From: Catenuloplanes niger
Lineage (GTDB): Bacteria; Actinomycetota; Actinomycetes; Mycobacteriales; Micromonosporaceae
NCBI RefSeq assembly: GCF_031458255.1
Contig: NZ_JAVDYC010000001.1
Coordinates: 8,356,501-8,420,500, forward strand
Direction: 5' to 3'
DNA length: 64,000 bases
Both the position numbers and the translations under genes were made by a program. The first letter of the stretch is position 1. Each line of letters starts with the position of its first letter. Of the stretch, positions 55,743 through 64,000 are shown piece by piece. The notes under the pieces are model-generated. The model did not search any database. It was not told the origin of the DNA and saw only the letters and a list, made by a program, of their open reading frames with translations.

Positions 55743-56765
55743 ATGCGTGGTGTTGTCATGCACGCCCCGGGCGATGTCCGCGTCGAGGAGCGCCCGGATC
55801 CGCGGATCGAGCAGCCCACCGACGCGATCATCAAGGTGTCGGCGGCCTGCGTGTGCGGCTCCGACCTGTGGCCGTACCGGGGCATCGAGAAGCTCGACGG
55901 CCCGACGCCGATGGGCCACGAGTACGTCGGCGTCGTCGAGGAGGTCGGCAGCGAGGTCACCACTCTCCGGCCGGGCCAGTTCGTCGTCGGCTCGTTCTGG
56001 GCCTCCGACAACACGTGCGAGATCTGCCGGTCCGGCTACCAGTCCGGCTGTGTCCACCGGGTTCTGATGGGCACCGTCGGCACCCAGGCGCAGTACGCGC
56101 GGATCCCCCTCGCCGACGGCACCCTGGTCGCCACCCCCGAGGTGCCGGCCGCCGACCTGATCCCGAGCTACCTGGCCGCCTCCGACGTGCTGGGCACCGG
56201 CTGGTTCGCCGCGGTCGCCGCCGAGGCCGGCCCGGGCCGGACCGTCGCGGTCGTCGGCGACGGTGCCGTCGGCCTGCTCGCGGTCCTGGCCGCCAAGCAG
56301 CTCGGCGCCGAGCGGATCATCGCGATGAGCCGCCACGGGTCCCGGCAGAAGCTGGCCCTCGAGTTCGGCGCCACCGACATCGTCACCGAACGCGGCGACG
56401 AGGGCATCGAACGGATCAAGCAGCTGACCGGTGGGCTCGGCGCGCACTCGGTCGTCGAGGCCGTCGGCACCCAGGAGTCGATGATGCAGGCCATCAACTC
56501 GGCGCGGCACGGCGGGCACGTCGGATTCGTCGGCGTCACCCACGACGTGGCCCTGCCCGGCATGGACCTGTTCGGCGCGCTGGTGCACCTGCACGGCGGC
56601 CCGGCACCCGTACGCCGGTTCCTGCCCGGTCTGATGGAGCTGATCGGGGACCGCACCATCGACCCGGGCCGGGTCTTCGACCTCGACCTGCCCCTCGACC
56701 GGGCCGCCGAGGGCTATCAGGCCATGGACGAGCGCCGCGCCGTCAAGACACTGCTGCGCCCGTAA
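55743..56765 (+). CDS. Zinc-dependent alcohol dehydrogenase family protein
   Basis: 340 residues. MDR fold: VSAACVCGSDLWPYRGIEK (catalytic Zn Cys), GHEYVGVVEEVGSEVTTLRP, structural-zinc-like CEICRSGYQSGC (one of four Cys positions differs), TVAVVGDGAVGLLAVLAAKQ (NAD(P) site) and HLHGGPAPVRRFLPGLMELI. The group includes glutathione-independent formaldehyde-type and threonine-type dehydrogenases; the substrate is unknown. ATG 55743 follows GAGGAGG. Element C sits in its promoter region, where a deleted regulator once stood next door. Confidence 0.9.
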   Translation: MRGVVMHAPGDVRVEERPDPRIEQPTDAIIKVSAACVCGSDLWPYRGIEKLDGPTPMGHEYVGVVEEVGSEVTTLRPGQFVVGSFWASDNTCEICRSGYQSGCVHRVLMGTVGTQAQYARIPLADGTLVATPEVPAADLIPSYLAASDVLGTGWFAAVAAEAGPGRTVAVVGDGAVGLLAVLAAKQLGAERIIAMSRHGSRQKLALEFGATDIVTERGDEGIERIKQLTGGLGAHSVVEAVGTQESMMQAINSARHGGHVGFVGVTHDVALPGMDLFGALVHLHGGPAPVRRFLPGLMELIGDRTIDPGRVFDLDLPLDRAAEGYQAMDERRAVKTLLRP

Positions 56766-56933
56766 CGCGTCCGACGACGCCGGATCGCGCGGCAGCCGAC
56801 ACGCTCGAGGCGTTCTTCGCCAAGCGTCTCGCGAGGTGACGCACCCGCGGGACAGCGTCTCCCGAGACTCAACGGATCGACCCGGTGCGGATGTCCGCGC
56901 CGGCTCGTCAATCGACATGTGAGGTCCACGTCC

Positions 56934-58052
56934 ATGGAACGTCGCACAGCACTCGGACTCATCGCCGCCACCGGCGCGGCCACCGCCCTCCCCGCGCTGC
57001 CCGCCCTCGGCGCGGAGACCGCCCGTCCCGCGGCTCCCGCCGGGCCGGGCAGGGCCAGGGGCGGCTACACGTTCGCGGTGGACAGGAACGTCACCCGGAC
57101 CTCGGTGCGGTTCCGGAACCGCTACGGCATCACCGTCGCCGGCGACCTCTACCTGCCGAGGAACGCCCGCGGCAGGCTGCCCGCCCTGGCGGTCAGCGGC
57201 CCGTTCGGCGCGGTCAAGGAACAGTCCTCGGGGCTCTACGCCAACGAGTTCGCCCGCCGCGGCTACGCCACCCTCGCCTTCGACCCGTCCTTCACCGGCG
57301 AGAGCGGGGGCACGGTGCGCGACGTGGCGTCGCCCGACGTCTACACCGAGGACTTCAGCGCCGCCGTCGACTTCCTCGGCCTGCAGCGGATCGTCGACCG
57401 CGAGCGCATCGGCGCGCTGGCCGTCTGCGGCCTGAGCGGGATGGCGCTCACCGCCGCGGCCGCGGACAGCCGGATCAAGGCGGTCGCCACGGCCTCGATG
57501 TACGACATGTCGCGCAGCATGTCCCGCGGCCACGAGGACTACTACACGCCCGAGCAACGCCGCAAGGTCGTGGAGCACCTCAGCCGGCAGCGCTGGATCG
57601 ACGCCGAGAACGGCACCTCCGCCCGGCTCTCCCACGAGGTCCCGTTCGACGCCGACGGCAACGTCGCCCCGACCGACCGCGTGCTGCCCGTGACCCTGCC
57701 GGCGGACGCCGACCCGGTCACGGCGAGTTTCTTCGACTACTACCGCACCGAACGCGGCTACCACCCGCGCTCGATCAACTCCACCACCGCGTGGACCGCG
57801 ACCACGCCGATGTCGTTCTTCGCCTTCCCGCTGATGACGAACCTCGACCTGCTCGCGCCCCGCAAGGCCCTGCTGGTCGCCGGCGCGAACGCGCACTCGC
57901 GCCACTACTCCGAGGACGTGCGCGCCCAGGCCCCCGACACCGTCGAGCTCGTCGTCGTCCCGGGCGCGGACCACGTCGACCTGTACGACCGCACGGACCG
58001 GATCCCCTTCGACCGGCTCGACGAGTTCTTCACCGCGAACCTCGCCGAGTGA
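56934..58052 (+). CDS. Tat-exported alpha/beta-hydrolase (YcjY-like)
   Basis: 372 residues. Twin-arginine signal (ERRTALGLIAATGAATALPA) ending near residue 28. The hydrolase core has ALAVSGPFGAVKEQSSGLYA (oxyanion), VYTEDFSAAVDFLGLQRIVD, ALAVCGLSGMALTAAAADSR (nucleophile Ser in GLSG) and late VVPGADHVDLYDRTDRIP (Asp/His). Exported acyl or xylan-acetyl-type hydrolase; substrate unknown. Shares an operon-like spacing (26 bp) with the cupin gene downstream. Confidence 0.87.
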   Translation: MERRTALGLIAATGAATALPALPALGAETARPAAPAGPGRARGGYTFAVDRNVTRTSVRFRNRYGITVAGDLYLPRNARGRLPALAVSGPFGAVKEQSSGLYANEFARRGYATLAFDPSFTGESGGTVRDVASPDVYTEDFSAAVDFLGLQRIVDRERIGALAVCGLSGMALTAAAADSRIKAVATASMYDMSRSMSRGHEDYYTPEQRRKVVEHLSRQRWIDAENGTSARLSHEVPFDADGNVAPTDRVLPVTLPADADPVTASFFDYYRTERGYHPRSINSTTAWTATTPMSFFAFPLMTNLDLLAPRKALLVAGANAHSRHYSEDVRAQAPDTVELVVVPGADHVDLYDRTDRIPFDRLDEFFTANLAE

Positions 58053-58078
58053 CGTGACGCACCGATGTGGAGGCAACG

Positions 58079-58600
58079 ATGAGAAGAGCACTCGCCGCAC
58101 TCGCCCTGCCGCTCCTCGCCCTGGCCGGAGCTCCCGCGGCCGGCGCGGACCGGGACGACCGGAGCAAGAAGCAGACGATCACCCGTAGCGAGGACCAGAC
58201 GTCCACCGTGGGCCCGCTGGACACCTTCACCGGCGAGGTACGCGTCGACACGCTGTTCCCCGCCGGTGCGGCGGCTCCGTACTCGGGCGCGTACGTGACG
58301 TTCCAGCCCGGGGCCCGTTCCGCCTGGCACACGCATCCGGCCGGGCAACGGCTGGTGGTGACCGAGGGCGTGGGCCGCACCCAGCAGTGGGGCGGACCGC
58401 TGCGGGAGATCCGCGCCGGTGACGTCGTGTGGTGCCCACCCGGCGTCAAGCACTGGCACGGCGCGGCACCGGACAGCGTCATGACCCACATGGCCCTGAC
58501 CGGCGTACGCGACGAGCGGGCCGTGACCTGGATGGAGCACGTGTCCGACGCGCAGTACCACGGGCACCCGGCCGATGACACGAGCCCGCCGGGCCGCTGA
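58079..58600 (+). CDS. Secreted cupin, mandelonitrile-lyase/carboxymuconolactone-like
   Basis: 173 residues. Signal peptide 1-23. The cupin core reads AYVTFQPGARSAWHTHPAGQ (His ligands), LVVTEGVGRTQQWGGPLREI and the second His motif GDVVWCPPGVKHWHGAAPDS. This pattern matches the (R)-mandelonitrile lyase-like cupins often found downstream of hydrolases. ATG 58079 follows GTGGAGG. It probably forms a unit with the exported hydrolase before it. Confidence 0.85.
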   Translation: MRRALAALALPLLALAGAPAAGADRDDRSKKQTITRSEDQTSTVGPLDTFTGEVRVDTLFPAGAAAPYSGAYVTFQPGARSAWHTHPAGQRLVVTEGVGRTQQWGGPLREIRAGDVVWCPPGVKHWHGAAPDSVMTHMALTGVRDERAVTWMEHVSDAQYHGHPADDTSPPGR

Positions 58601-58644
58601 GCGGCCGGTGTGCCACGGTCGCCGTGGCCGGCACCGGTGCCGGT

Positions 58645-59766
58645 CTACCTCGGACGGATGCCGCCGTAGTACAGCCGGCTGACGACGTGCCGGTCGAGGG
58701 CGTCGTTGAACCGCACGGAATAGCGTACGTGGCCGCCGGAGGTCAGGAAGACCAGCAGGCCCTCGCGCAGCGGGCCCAGCACCGATCCCTGCGCGTGCGC
58801 CGGCGGCCGCCAGGCGCGGGTGCTCCTGCCGCGTACCGACCGCACGATGTTGCGGGCGACCAGATCGGAGCCGAGGGTGCGGGCGGTGGCGCGCAGCGGG
58901 TCGCTGGCCGCCACGTCACCGACGGCCCAGATGCCGTCGTGGCCGGGCACGCTCAGGTCGGACCGCACCCGGACGAAACCGTTCGCGTCCAGCATGCCGG
59001 ACGGCAGCCACTCCGTGTTGGGGCGGACCCGCCCGGTCGCCCACAGCACGAGCGCGGCGTCCGCCGGCGGCTGGCCGGTGGTGAAGCGAACCGGTCCCGG
59101 GGCCGGTGACATGTCGGCCGGCGTCTCCGCCCGGTGGCGGGGATGCAGCTGCACGCCGAGCCGCTCGAGCCGGGACCGCACCACGTCCCAGACCCGGGGG
59201 TGATGACTCGTCAGGCCGCGGTCGCCCGGGAAGTAGACCGACACCCGCGTCCCCGGGAACGCCTCGGCGAGCTGAGCGGCGGTGCCCATCGCGGACGGCC
59301 CGCCGCCGACGACGGCGACCGACTCGGCCGCCGCGACCCGGGCGTGCATCGCCCGCAGGCTCTCGTCGATGCCGGCCTGGTCCTGCACGTCCGGGTGCCG
59401 CCAGACGTCGTTGCGGACGCCGGTGGCGATCAGCAGCACGTCGTACGGCTCGCGGGTGGTGGTGCCGTCGGCCGACCGCACGGTGACGGCCCGGGCGTCC
59501 TCGTCGAGCCCGGTGAGCGCGCCGTGCACCACCCGGACGCCGTCCAGGGCCGGGAACCGGGAGAACGCGATGTTGTACTGGGCCGCCCACCGCTCGGGCC
59601 GGGCCAGCCGCAGGCCGACGTCCCGGCCGCTGAGCCACGCGGACTTGGCGGAGATCCCCACCAGGTCGAGGTCGCGGTGATACCGGGCCAGTCTGACCGC
59701 GGCGATGAGCCCGGTGTCACCGAGCCCCGCGACGACGACCCTGACCCGATCGGCTGTTCCTGACAC
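58645..59766 (-). CDS. FAD-dependent pyridine-nucleotide oxidoreductase
   Basis: 373 residues with the two dinucleotide-binding folds of NDH-2/rubredoxin-reductase-like enzymes: RVVVAGLGDTGLIAAVRLAR (FAD), VLLIATGVRND, ESVAVVGGGPSAMGTAAQLA (NAD) and the C-terminal DGIWAVGDVAASDPLRA (FAD Asp). It lacks the active-site Cys pair of disulfide reductases and a redox-partner domain. Convergent with the cupin gene; no regulator adjacent. Confidence 0.88.
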   Translation of the reverse strand: MSGTADRVRVVVAGLGDTGLIAAVRLARYHRDLDLVGISAKSAWLSGRDVGLRLARPERWAAQYNIAFSRFPALDGVRVVHGALTGLDEDARAVTVRSADGTTTREPYDVLLIATGVRNDVWRHPDVQDQAGIDESLRAMHARVAAAESVAVVGGGPSAMGTAAQLAEAFPGTRVSVYFPGDRGLTSHHPRVWDVVRSRLERLGVQLHPRHRAETPADMSPAPGPVRFTTGQPPADAALVLWATGRVRPNTEWLPSGMLDANGFVRVRSDLSVPGHDGIWAVGDVAASDPLRATARTLGSDLVARNIVRSVRGRSTRAWRPPAHAQGSVLGPLREGLLVFLTSGGHVRYSVRFNDALDRHVVSRLYYGGIRPR

Positions 59767-59962
59767 GGTCGACCCTCAATCCGCACGGTGCGCCGGCGCA
59801 CGCCTCCGGAACCGGTGTGCCGATCCCGCTGAAGAACGAACGGGACGAAGCGGAGGTTCAGTACAACCGAGAAGAAACCCTTCGGTCACCGCACGACCAC
59901 GCCGTGCGGCCGCGGACGCCGGCAACCCGCCGCCGTGGCGGGGTTGCCGGCCGGTGCCGGTG

Positions 59963-60391
59963 TCAGCCGAGGGGGAGGCCGGCGAGGAGCGAGTAGGTGA
60001 CGGGGTTGGCGTACTCGTCGATGTGGGTGATCTGCTCGTCGCGGATCTCGAACTTGAAGACGTAGACGTTCCGGTACGCGGTGCCGGTGCCGGCCTGCAC
60101 GAGGTCTCCCTCGGCCTGGACGAACACCGTGCCGCCGTCGGCGTCGACCGAGTACCGCTTGTTGAGCAGGACCACGCGCGAGAATCTGGTCACGATGGTG
60201 GTGAGGTACGCGAGGACCTCGGGCTTGCCGTTGAACGCGTAGAACGGGTCCGGCTTCCCGGTGTTCGAGAAGGGGATCAGCTCCACCACGTCGTCCGCCA
60301 GGTGGCGTTCGATCAGCGAGATGTCGTGCTTCTCGAGTGCCTCGAAGAAGGTCTTGGCCAGGTCGAGCGGCGCAAGGCGATCGTTGCTCAT
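59963..60391 (-). CDS. SnoaL/NTF2-like protein
   Basis: 142 residues with the cone-shaped NTF2 fold: DLAKTFFEALEKHDISLIER, DDVVELIPFSNTGKPDPFYA and RNVYVFKFEIRDEQITHIDE. Family members cyclise polyketides or hydrolyse small molecules (SnoaL, limonene-epoxide hydrolase), but many have no known activity. Divergent from the SRPBCC gene with a long inverted repeat between. Confidence 0.88.
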   Translation of the reverse strand: MSNDRLAPLDLAKTFFEALEKHDISLIERHLADDVVELIPFSNTGKPDPFYAFNGKPEVLAYLTTIVTRFSRVVLLNKRYSVDADGGTVFVQAEGDLVQAGTGTAYRNVYVFKFEIRDEQITHIDEYANPVTYSLLAGLPLG

Positions 60392-60466
60392 GACGGCTCC
60401 AGTCGGGCGGTGTGCCCTTGATCGGTTGGTGCGCCAAGTCTGGGTGGGGCTCGCCGACGGGAGCCA

Positions 60467-60534
60467 GGCACAAAACATCCCCGGTTGGGTGTGCCGCGGG
60501 ACCGGGACCCCGTTGTCCGGGGATCTTTTGTGCC
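60467..60534. promoter_or_regulatory. Long inverted repeat in a divergent promoter region
   Basis: GGCACAAAACATCCCCGG at 60467-60484 pairs with CCGGGGATCTTTTGTGCC at 60517-60534 (17 of 18), 32-bp spacer. It lies between the NTF2-like and SRPBCC gene starts. This is unusually long for a single operator; it may bind one dimer on two sites, or form a cruciform or RNA stem in the 5-prime leader of either gene. Confidence 0.65.
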
Positions 60535-60571
60535 TGCCACCCGGCTCCGGTCGTACCACAGGGTGGTGGGC

Positions 60572-61090
60572 ATGACGATTGAGCTTCTGATCGGCGCAGC
60601 CGACCACACCGTCCCGATCACGGTCCAGCAGCGGAGCTCGCTCGCGCCCGCCGACGCCTTCCGGTTGATCATGCCCATCGACCTGCCGACCGTGTTCCAC
60701 CGCGTCGGGCCCTTCCCCGGGGTCCGGTCGGTGATCAATCAGACCGAGCCGTGGGATCATGCCGGCCCCACCCGCAACCCGCAGTTCGAGGACGGGTCGC
60801 AGGCCGACGAGCAGCTGACCGAGTGCGTCGACGGGGTGAGTTTCGCCTACCAGCTGACCGGGTTCACCAATGTGCTCTCGCGGCTGGCCGCCGGCGTACG
60901 CGGGGAGTGGAATTTCAATCCGGACGGCGACGGCACGCTGATCCGGTGGACCTACGAGTTCAAGCCGCTGCCGGGGCGGCGGTGGATCGTCGCCGGCCCG
61001 TTCGCACCGCTCTGGCGCCGGTACATGGTGGTCGCGCTCGACCGGATGGTGCGGTGGAGCGAAGCGGCCGTGAAGACCCCGGTGGCCTGA
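60572..61090 (+). CDS. SRPBCC-family (START/Bet v1-like) protein
   Basis: 172 residues from ATG 60572. The SRPBCC fold is seen as VQQRSSLAPADAFRLIMPID, FHRVGPFPGVRSVINQTEPW, SFAYQLTGFTNVLSRLAAGV and GTLIRWTYEFKPLPGRRWIV. These bind hydrophobic ligands (polyketides, fatty acids, steroids). Paired divergently with an NTF2-like protein of the polyketide-cyclase type, which hints at shared small-molecule chemistry; no biosynthetic genes are adjacent. Confidence 0.88.
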   Translation: MTIELLIGAADHTVPITVQQRSSLAPADAFRLIMPIDLPTVFHRVGPFPGVRSVINQTEPWDHAGPTRNPQFEDGSQADEQLTECVDGVSFAYQLTGFTNVLSRLAAGVRGEWNFNPDGDGTLIRWTYEFKPLPGRRWIVAGPFAPLWRRYMVVALDRMVRWSEAAVKTPVA

Positions 61091-61342
61091 GCGCTCACGA
61101 CGCCCGGCGATCGGCCCGATCGCCGGGGCGAGGCTACCGTCCGCTGTCGGTTCCTGACCCGCTGGTCCTTCCCGGGTCGGCTCGGGTGCGGGCGCGTCCC
61201 ACCGTGGGACGGCAGGCACGCCGCTGACCTCGGAGGACCGGGTGCGACGCTCGTCCGCCCCGCCTCCACATCTGCATGAAATGATGATCCACTCCGCTGA
61301 ACCCCTCCTCTACGGTGGGATTGCCGATCGGTCAACCCTACG

Positions 61343-61355
61343 GTTGTCGCACAAC
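61343..61355. promoter_or_regulatory. Candidate operator of the XRE regulator
   Basis: Dyad GTTGTCGCACAAC (5-bp arms, 3-bp centre) 15 bp before the start codon, with the related half CTACGGT occurring twice in the previous 40 bp. It overlaps the likely promoter, so autoregulation is plausible. Confidence 0.5.
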
Positions 61356-61369
61356 GACGGAGGATTGAG

Positions 61370-62194
61370 GTGGACCGGGCGCTGCTGGCGGATTTCCTGC
61401 GGGCACGACGCGAGGCGCTGCAGCCGGAGGACGTCGGGTTGCCACGCGGTCCGCGCCGGCGCACGGGCGGGCTGCGGCGTGAGGAGGTGGCGGCGCTGGC
61501 CGGCATGTCGGCCGACTACTACGGCCGCATCGAGCAGCAGCGCGGCCCCATGCCGTCCGTGCCCATCCTCGCCGCGCTGGCCCGCGCACTGCATCTCAAC
61601 GCGAGCGAACGGGACCACCTCTTCGCGCTCGGCGGGCACTCCGTGCCGCGCCGCCCGCTGATCGAGGATCGCGCCAGTCCCACCATGAAGCGCATCATCG
61701 AGCGACTCCCGGACGTGCCCGCGATGGTGATGTCGCACCTGGGCGAGACGCTGCTGCAGACGCGGCCGGCGACGTCCCTGCTCGGCGACTTCACCCGGTT
61801 CAGCGGCCTGTCGCGCTACCTGGTCTATCGCTGGTTCACCGATCCGGCGACCCGCGACCTCTATCCGCCGGAGGACCACCCCGAACGTGGCCGCGTCTTC
61901 ACCGCGGAGATCCGGGCCGCGTACACCGCCGATCCGCACGGCAGGGCGGGCGAGATCGTCGCGGCGCTGCTCGCGGAGAGCCCCGAGTTCGCCGAGGTCT
62001 GGAAGCTGCACGAGGTGGGGGTGGTGCACCACCTCGACCTCAAGCGATACCGCCACGCCGAGCTGGGCGAGCTCGAACTCTACTGCCAGATCGTGATCGA
62101 CCCCGACCAGGCGCAGTGGCTGCTGCTGTTCACCGCGGTGCCCGGCACGCCGAGCGACGAGAAACTCCAGCTCCTGTCGGCGGTCCGGAGCTGA
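61370..62194 (+). CDS. MmyB-type XRE-family transcriptional regulator
   Basis: 274 residues from GTG 61370 (GGAGG 6 nt before). Helix-turn-helix at about 30-60: RRTGGLRREEVAALAGMSAD, YYGRIEQQRG. The large C-terminal MmyB ligand domain follows (PATSLLGDFTRFSGLSRYLV, then RHAELGELELYCQIVIDPDQ). These regulators in actinomycetes often control a neighbouring oxidoreductase; here no dehydrogenase is adjacent, and the target is unknown. The same family is represented by the remnant at 55507. Confidence 0.9.
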   Translation: MDRALLADFLRARREALQPEDVGLPRGPRRRTGGLRREEVAALAGMSADYYGRIEQQRGPMPSVPILAALARALHLNASERDHLFALGGHSVPRRPLIEDRASPTMKRIIERLPDVPAMVMSHLGETLLQTRPATSLLGDFTRFSGLSRYLVYRWFTDPATRDLYPPEDHPERGRVFTAEIRAAYTADPHGRAGEIVAALLAESPEFAEVWKLHEVGVVHHLDLKRYRHAELGELELYCQIVIDPDQAQWLLLFTAVPGTPSDEKLQLLSAVRS

Positions 62195-62367
62195 TCCCGC
62201 CGGCCGCGTGGTGATCCCCGGACGAATCGTCCGGGGATCGTGCTATTACGCTGTCTCGCCCGGGTGGCTCCGGCAGCACCGGGTCGGGCGGCCGGCGGAT
62301 GCTGTGCCGTCCCGACGGGCCGGACCGCGTCCGGCCTCCCGGTGGTGAGCACGGCACTGGAGGCGCG

Positions 62368-64000
62368 TTGTCCCACGACGAAGAAGACGATCCGGCCGGG
62401 GACGTCGAGTCGTACCTGCGGCGGCTGGCCGTCGTGGTCGAGTCCGCGAACGCCGCGCCGGGACCGGCCGGCATCGCGTCGGCCCTGGCCGATGCCCAGC
62501 GCGTCGCCGCCTGGGCGCTGCGATCGGCCGTGCGCCTCGGACGCGCGCGGGGACTCAGCTGGCGGCAACTCGCTGAGCTGCTCGACATCCCCGCCTCGAC
62601 CCTGCACCGTCAGTATCTCGGCTGGGCGTTGCTGACCGGCCTGGCCCGCAAGTCGATGATCGCGGCCGATCCGCACCGTCCGGGCCGGTTCCGGATGCTG
62701 CGGTCACTGCGGGCGTACGGCGAGCGCGTCATGGCCGCCGGCCGGCTGGCGTCCGTGCAGAACCTGCTGCTGCGCTGGCTGGCCGACGTCGAGCTACGAC
62801 TCCGGGAATGCCCGCGGGGCGACGAGCTCACGGCGATCGAGCGGCAGATCGTCGCGGAGATGGACAACCTGCGGTACGCGGTGACCGTGGCCGCGGCCCG
62901 CCACCACCCGCTGCATCCGACCCTGGCCGTCCTGCTCGCCCGTTTCCTGGCCAACACGTTCGACCTGGCCGAGGTCGGACACCTGCTCCCCGACGTACTG
63001 AGCACACCGGCCGCGTCGCCGCCGGACCGCGCGCACGCGTTGGTGCTGCTCGCCCAGAACGACGCGCGCCGAGGCGACCGCGAGGCCGCGGTGCGTCACT
63101 CCGACCGCGCGCTCGAACTCGCTCACGGGATCGGCGACAACTACACGCTGGCGCTCGCGCTCACCAGCGTCATGATGACGCGCGGCTCGACCGGTGACCT
63201 GGCCGGCGGAATCCGGGCCGGCGAGGAGCTCATCGCGCTCCTGCGCCGGACGGCCCGACCGGACATGACGGGCCCGATCCTCAGCAAGCAGGCATGGCTG
63301 CTCATCGGAAGCGGAGACCTGCCGGCGGCACGCGAGGCAATCACCGAATCCATCCAGCTGTACGAATCGCAGACCGACCGGTCGCTGCCGCTCGCCGACC
63401 GCTTCGCCAACCACCACGGGATGACGGTGTTGCACAACGCCGCCATGACCGCCGTCCTGCAACGGGACGACACCACCGCCGCCGAGTACGTCAGGGCCGT
63501 GCTCACCATGCCGGTGCCCGACCGCGACTACGTCCTCGGCGCCGTCGAGTGCGCGGCACTCATCGCGGCCCGTCGCGGACGGTACGCACTCGCCGTCACC
63601 CTGATAGCCGGGACGACCGCGGTGGGCCACCCGGTGCACTCGCTCTGGACCCGGGAGCTGGACGCGGCGACCACGGCCGCACGGCGGGCCATCGGTCCCA
63701 CGGCGGCGCGAGCCGCGGCGGCGGAGGGCGCGTCGCTGACCGTCGAACAGCTCATCGCACTGGCGCTCCGCGGCGACACGCTGCTCGGTGACGACCCGGC
63801 CGGTGTCCTCACGCGCCGGGAGCTCGCCGTGGCCCGGCGGGTGGCCGGCGGCCTCACCAACGGCCAGATCGCCAACGAACTGCACATCAGCGTGCGTACG
63901 GTGGCCAGCCACCTGGCGAACATCCGCACGAAGCTCGGCGTCCGCAGCCGGGTCGACGTGGCCCTGTGGGTCGCCCGGGCCGAGCGCGGCCCGCGGCCTC
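62368..64000 (+). CDS. LuxR-family regulator with N-terminal helix-turn-helix and TPR-like middle (runs off the edge)
   Basis: An uninterrupted frame of 544 codons from TTG 62368 (GGAGG 4 nt upstream) to the window end. Order: an N-terminal sigma-70-like helix-turn-helix at about residues 66-92 (RGLSWRQLAELLDIPASTLH), a long helical/TPR-like middle (from about 130 to 470), and the LuxR helix-turn-helix near the end (LTRRELAVARRVAGGLTNGQ, IANELHISVRTVASHLANIR). Large LuxR/LAL-type regulators of this sort (without a visible nucleotide-binding P-loop here) control secondary metabolism or uptake. ATG 62299 is an in-frame alternative start. The gene is cut off, so the C-terminus is incomplete. Confidence 0.85.
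   Translation, partial: MSHDEEDDPAGDVESYLRRLAVVVESANAAPGPAGIASALADAQRVAAWALRSAVRLGRARGLSWRQLAELLDIPASTLHRQYLGWALLTGLARKSMIAADPHRPGRFRMLRSLRAYGERVMAAGRLASVQNLLLRWLADVELRLRECPRGDELTAIERQIVAEMDNLRYAVTVAAARHHPLHPTLAVLLARFLANTFDLAEVGHLLPDVLSTPAASPPDRAHALVLLAQNDARRGDREAAVRHSDRALELAHGIGDNYTLALALTSVMMTRGSTGDLAGGIRAGEELIALLRRTARPDMTGPILSKQAWLLIGSGDLPAAREAITESIQLYESQTDRSLPLADRFANHHGMTVLHNAAMTAVLQRDDTTAAEYVRAVLTMPVPDRDYVLGAVECAALIAARRGRYALAVTLIAGTTAVGHPVHSLWTRELDAATTAARRAIGPTAARAAAAEGASLTVEQLIALALRGDTLLGDDPAGVLTRRELAVARRVAGGLTNGQIANELHISVRTVASHLANIRTKLGVRSRVDVALWVARAERGPRP

Noticed and set aside
55512-58100. 862-codon minus-strand frame opposite the dehydrogenase and hydrolase genes
   Set aside because: Shadow frame: Arg/Gly/Val-rich without domains, while the plus strand carries an MDR dehydrogenase and a Tat-exported hydrolase with full motifs.

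Overview
The window is very GC-rich, densely coded DNA with GTG/TTG starts, mycothiol-dependent and Tat-exported proteins, and many SARP-free one-component regulators (TetR, MarR, MerR, ArsR, AraC, LacI, XRE, LuxR). Gene content such as the DUF6194, DUF6204, SCO6745-like, DUF427 and DUF4240 families points to a mycelial actinomycete, most likely a member of the Micromonosporaceae (Actinoplanes/Catenuloplanes type). This placement is an inference from protein style only. It looks chromosomal: there is no phage structural gene, transposase, integrase or replication gene. Layout: (1) 1-7.9 kb: a partial membrane protein, decayed gene remnants, and a run of small regulator-plus-enzyme units (double-MerR/DUF6194, mycothiol-dependent isomerase-like, ArsR/flavin oxidoreductase, TetR/membrane protein, old yellow enzyme). 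(2) 8.0-11.4 kb: a GH36 alpha-galactosidase divergent from a LacI regulator, with two matching operators between them. (3) 12.4-17.5 kb: two tandem, translationally coupled von Willebrand A-like membrane proteins, the first with a RHIM-like (amyloid-type) N-terminal motif, then a DICT/degenerate GGDEF sensor and unknown proteins. (4) 17.5-22 kb: two regulator/short-chain dehydrogenase pairs (TetR/SDR and MarR/SDR), each with clear palindromic operators, and a TerC protein. (5) 22.3-27 kb: an FdhF/YdeP-type molybdoenzyme, an esterase, a GNAT protein and a secreted cupin. (6) 27.2-32.2 kb: a secreted plant-polysaccharide group (SGNH/CE2-like esterase, beta-propeller surface protein, PL9 pectate lyase) separated by striking tandem-repeat arrays. 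(7) 32.3-38.6 kb: an HD-domain protein coupled to a DUF4383 protein by an apparent ribosome-binding-site-sequestering hairpin; a two-gene unit of a CesT/YbjN-type chaperone and a caspase-like protease; a MerR-methyltransferase fusion; and several small conserved families. (8) 38.6-45.6 kb: aminotransferase, LURP-one-like, serine hydrolase, ADP-ribosylglycohydrolase, DUF4240. (9) 45.6-47.7 kb: a compact array of at least ten tRNA genes on one strand with an embedded HNH endonuclease gene. Several of its tRNAs are non-canonical (C at position 33, shortened D-arm). (10) 47.7-64 kb: a GMC oxidoreductase with divergent paralogous AraC regulators, a zone of gene decay (truncated HxlR/hydrolase pair, MmyB-type XRE remnant), a DUF6152-DUF6644 pair, a zinc alcohol dehydrogenase, a Tat-exported hydrolase with a cupin, an FAD reductase, an NTF2-like/SRPBCC divergent pair around a long inverted repeat, an intact XRE regulator and a LuxR-type regulator that runs off the right edge. 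The main candidates for undescribed biology are the chaperone/caspase-like pair (33.6-35.1 kb), the RHIM-motif VWA pair (12.4-14.8 kb), the non-canonical tRNA array (45.6-47.4 kb) and the HD-DUF4383 RNA switch (32.78-32.84 kb). A family of dispersed intergenic repeats of about 65 bp (16.96, 19.64, 33.52 and 40.51 kb), a 71-bp hairpin array at 29.7-30.0 kb and a 35-bp element in three copies (53.9-55.7 kb) are additional structures that ordinary gene annotation does not explain.
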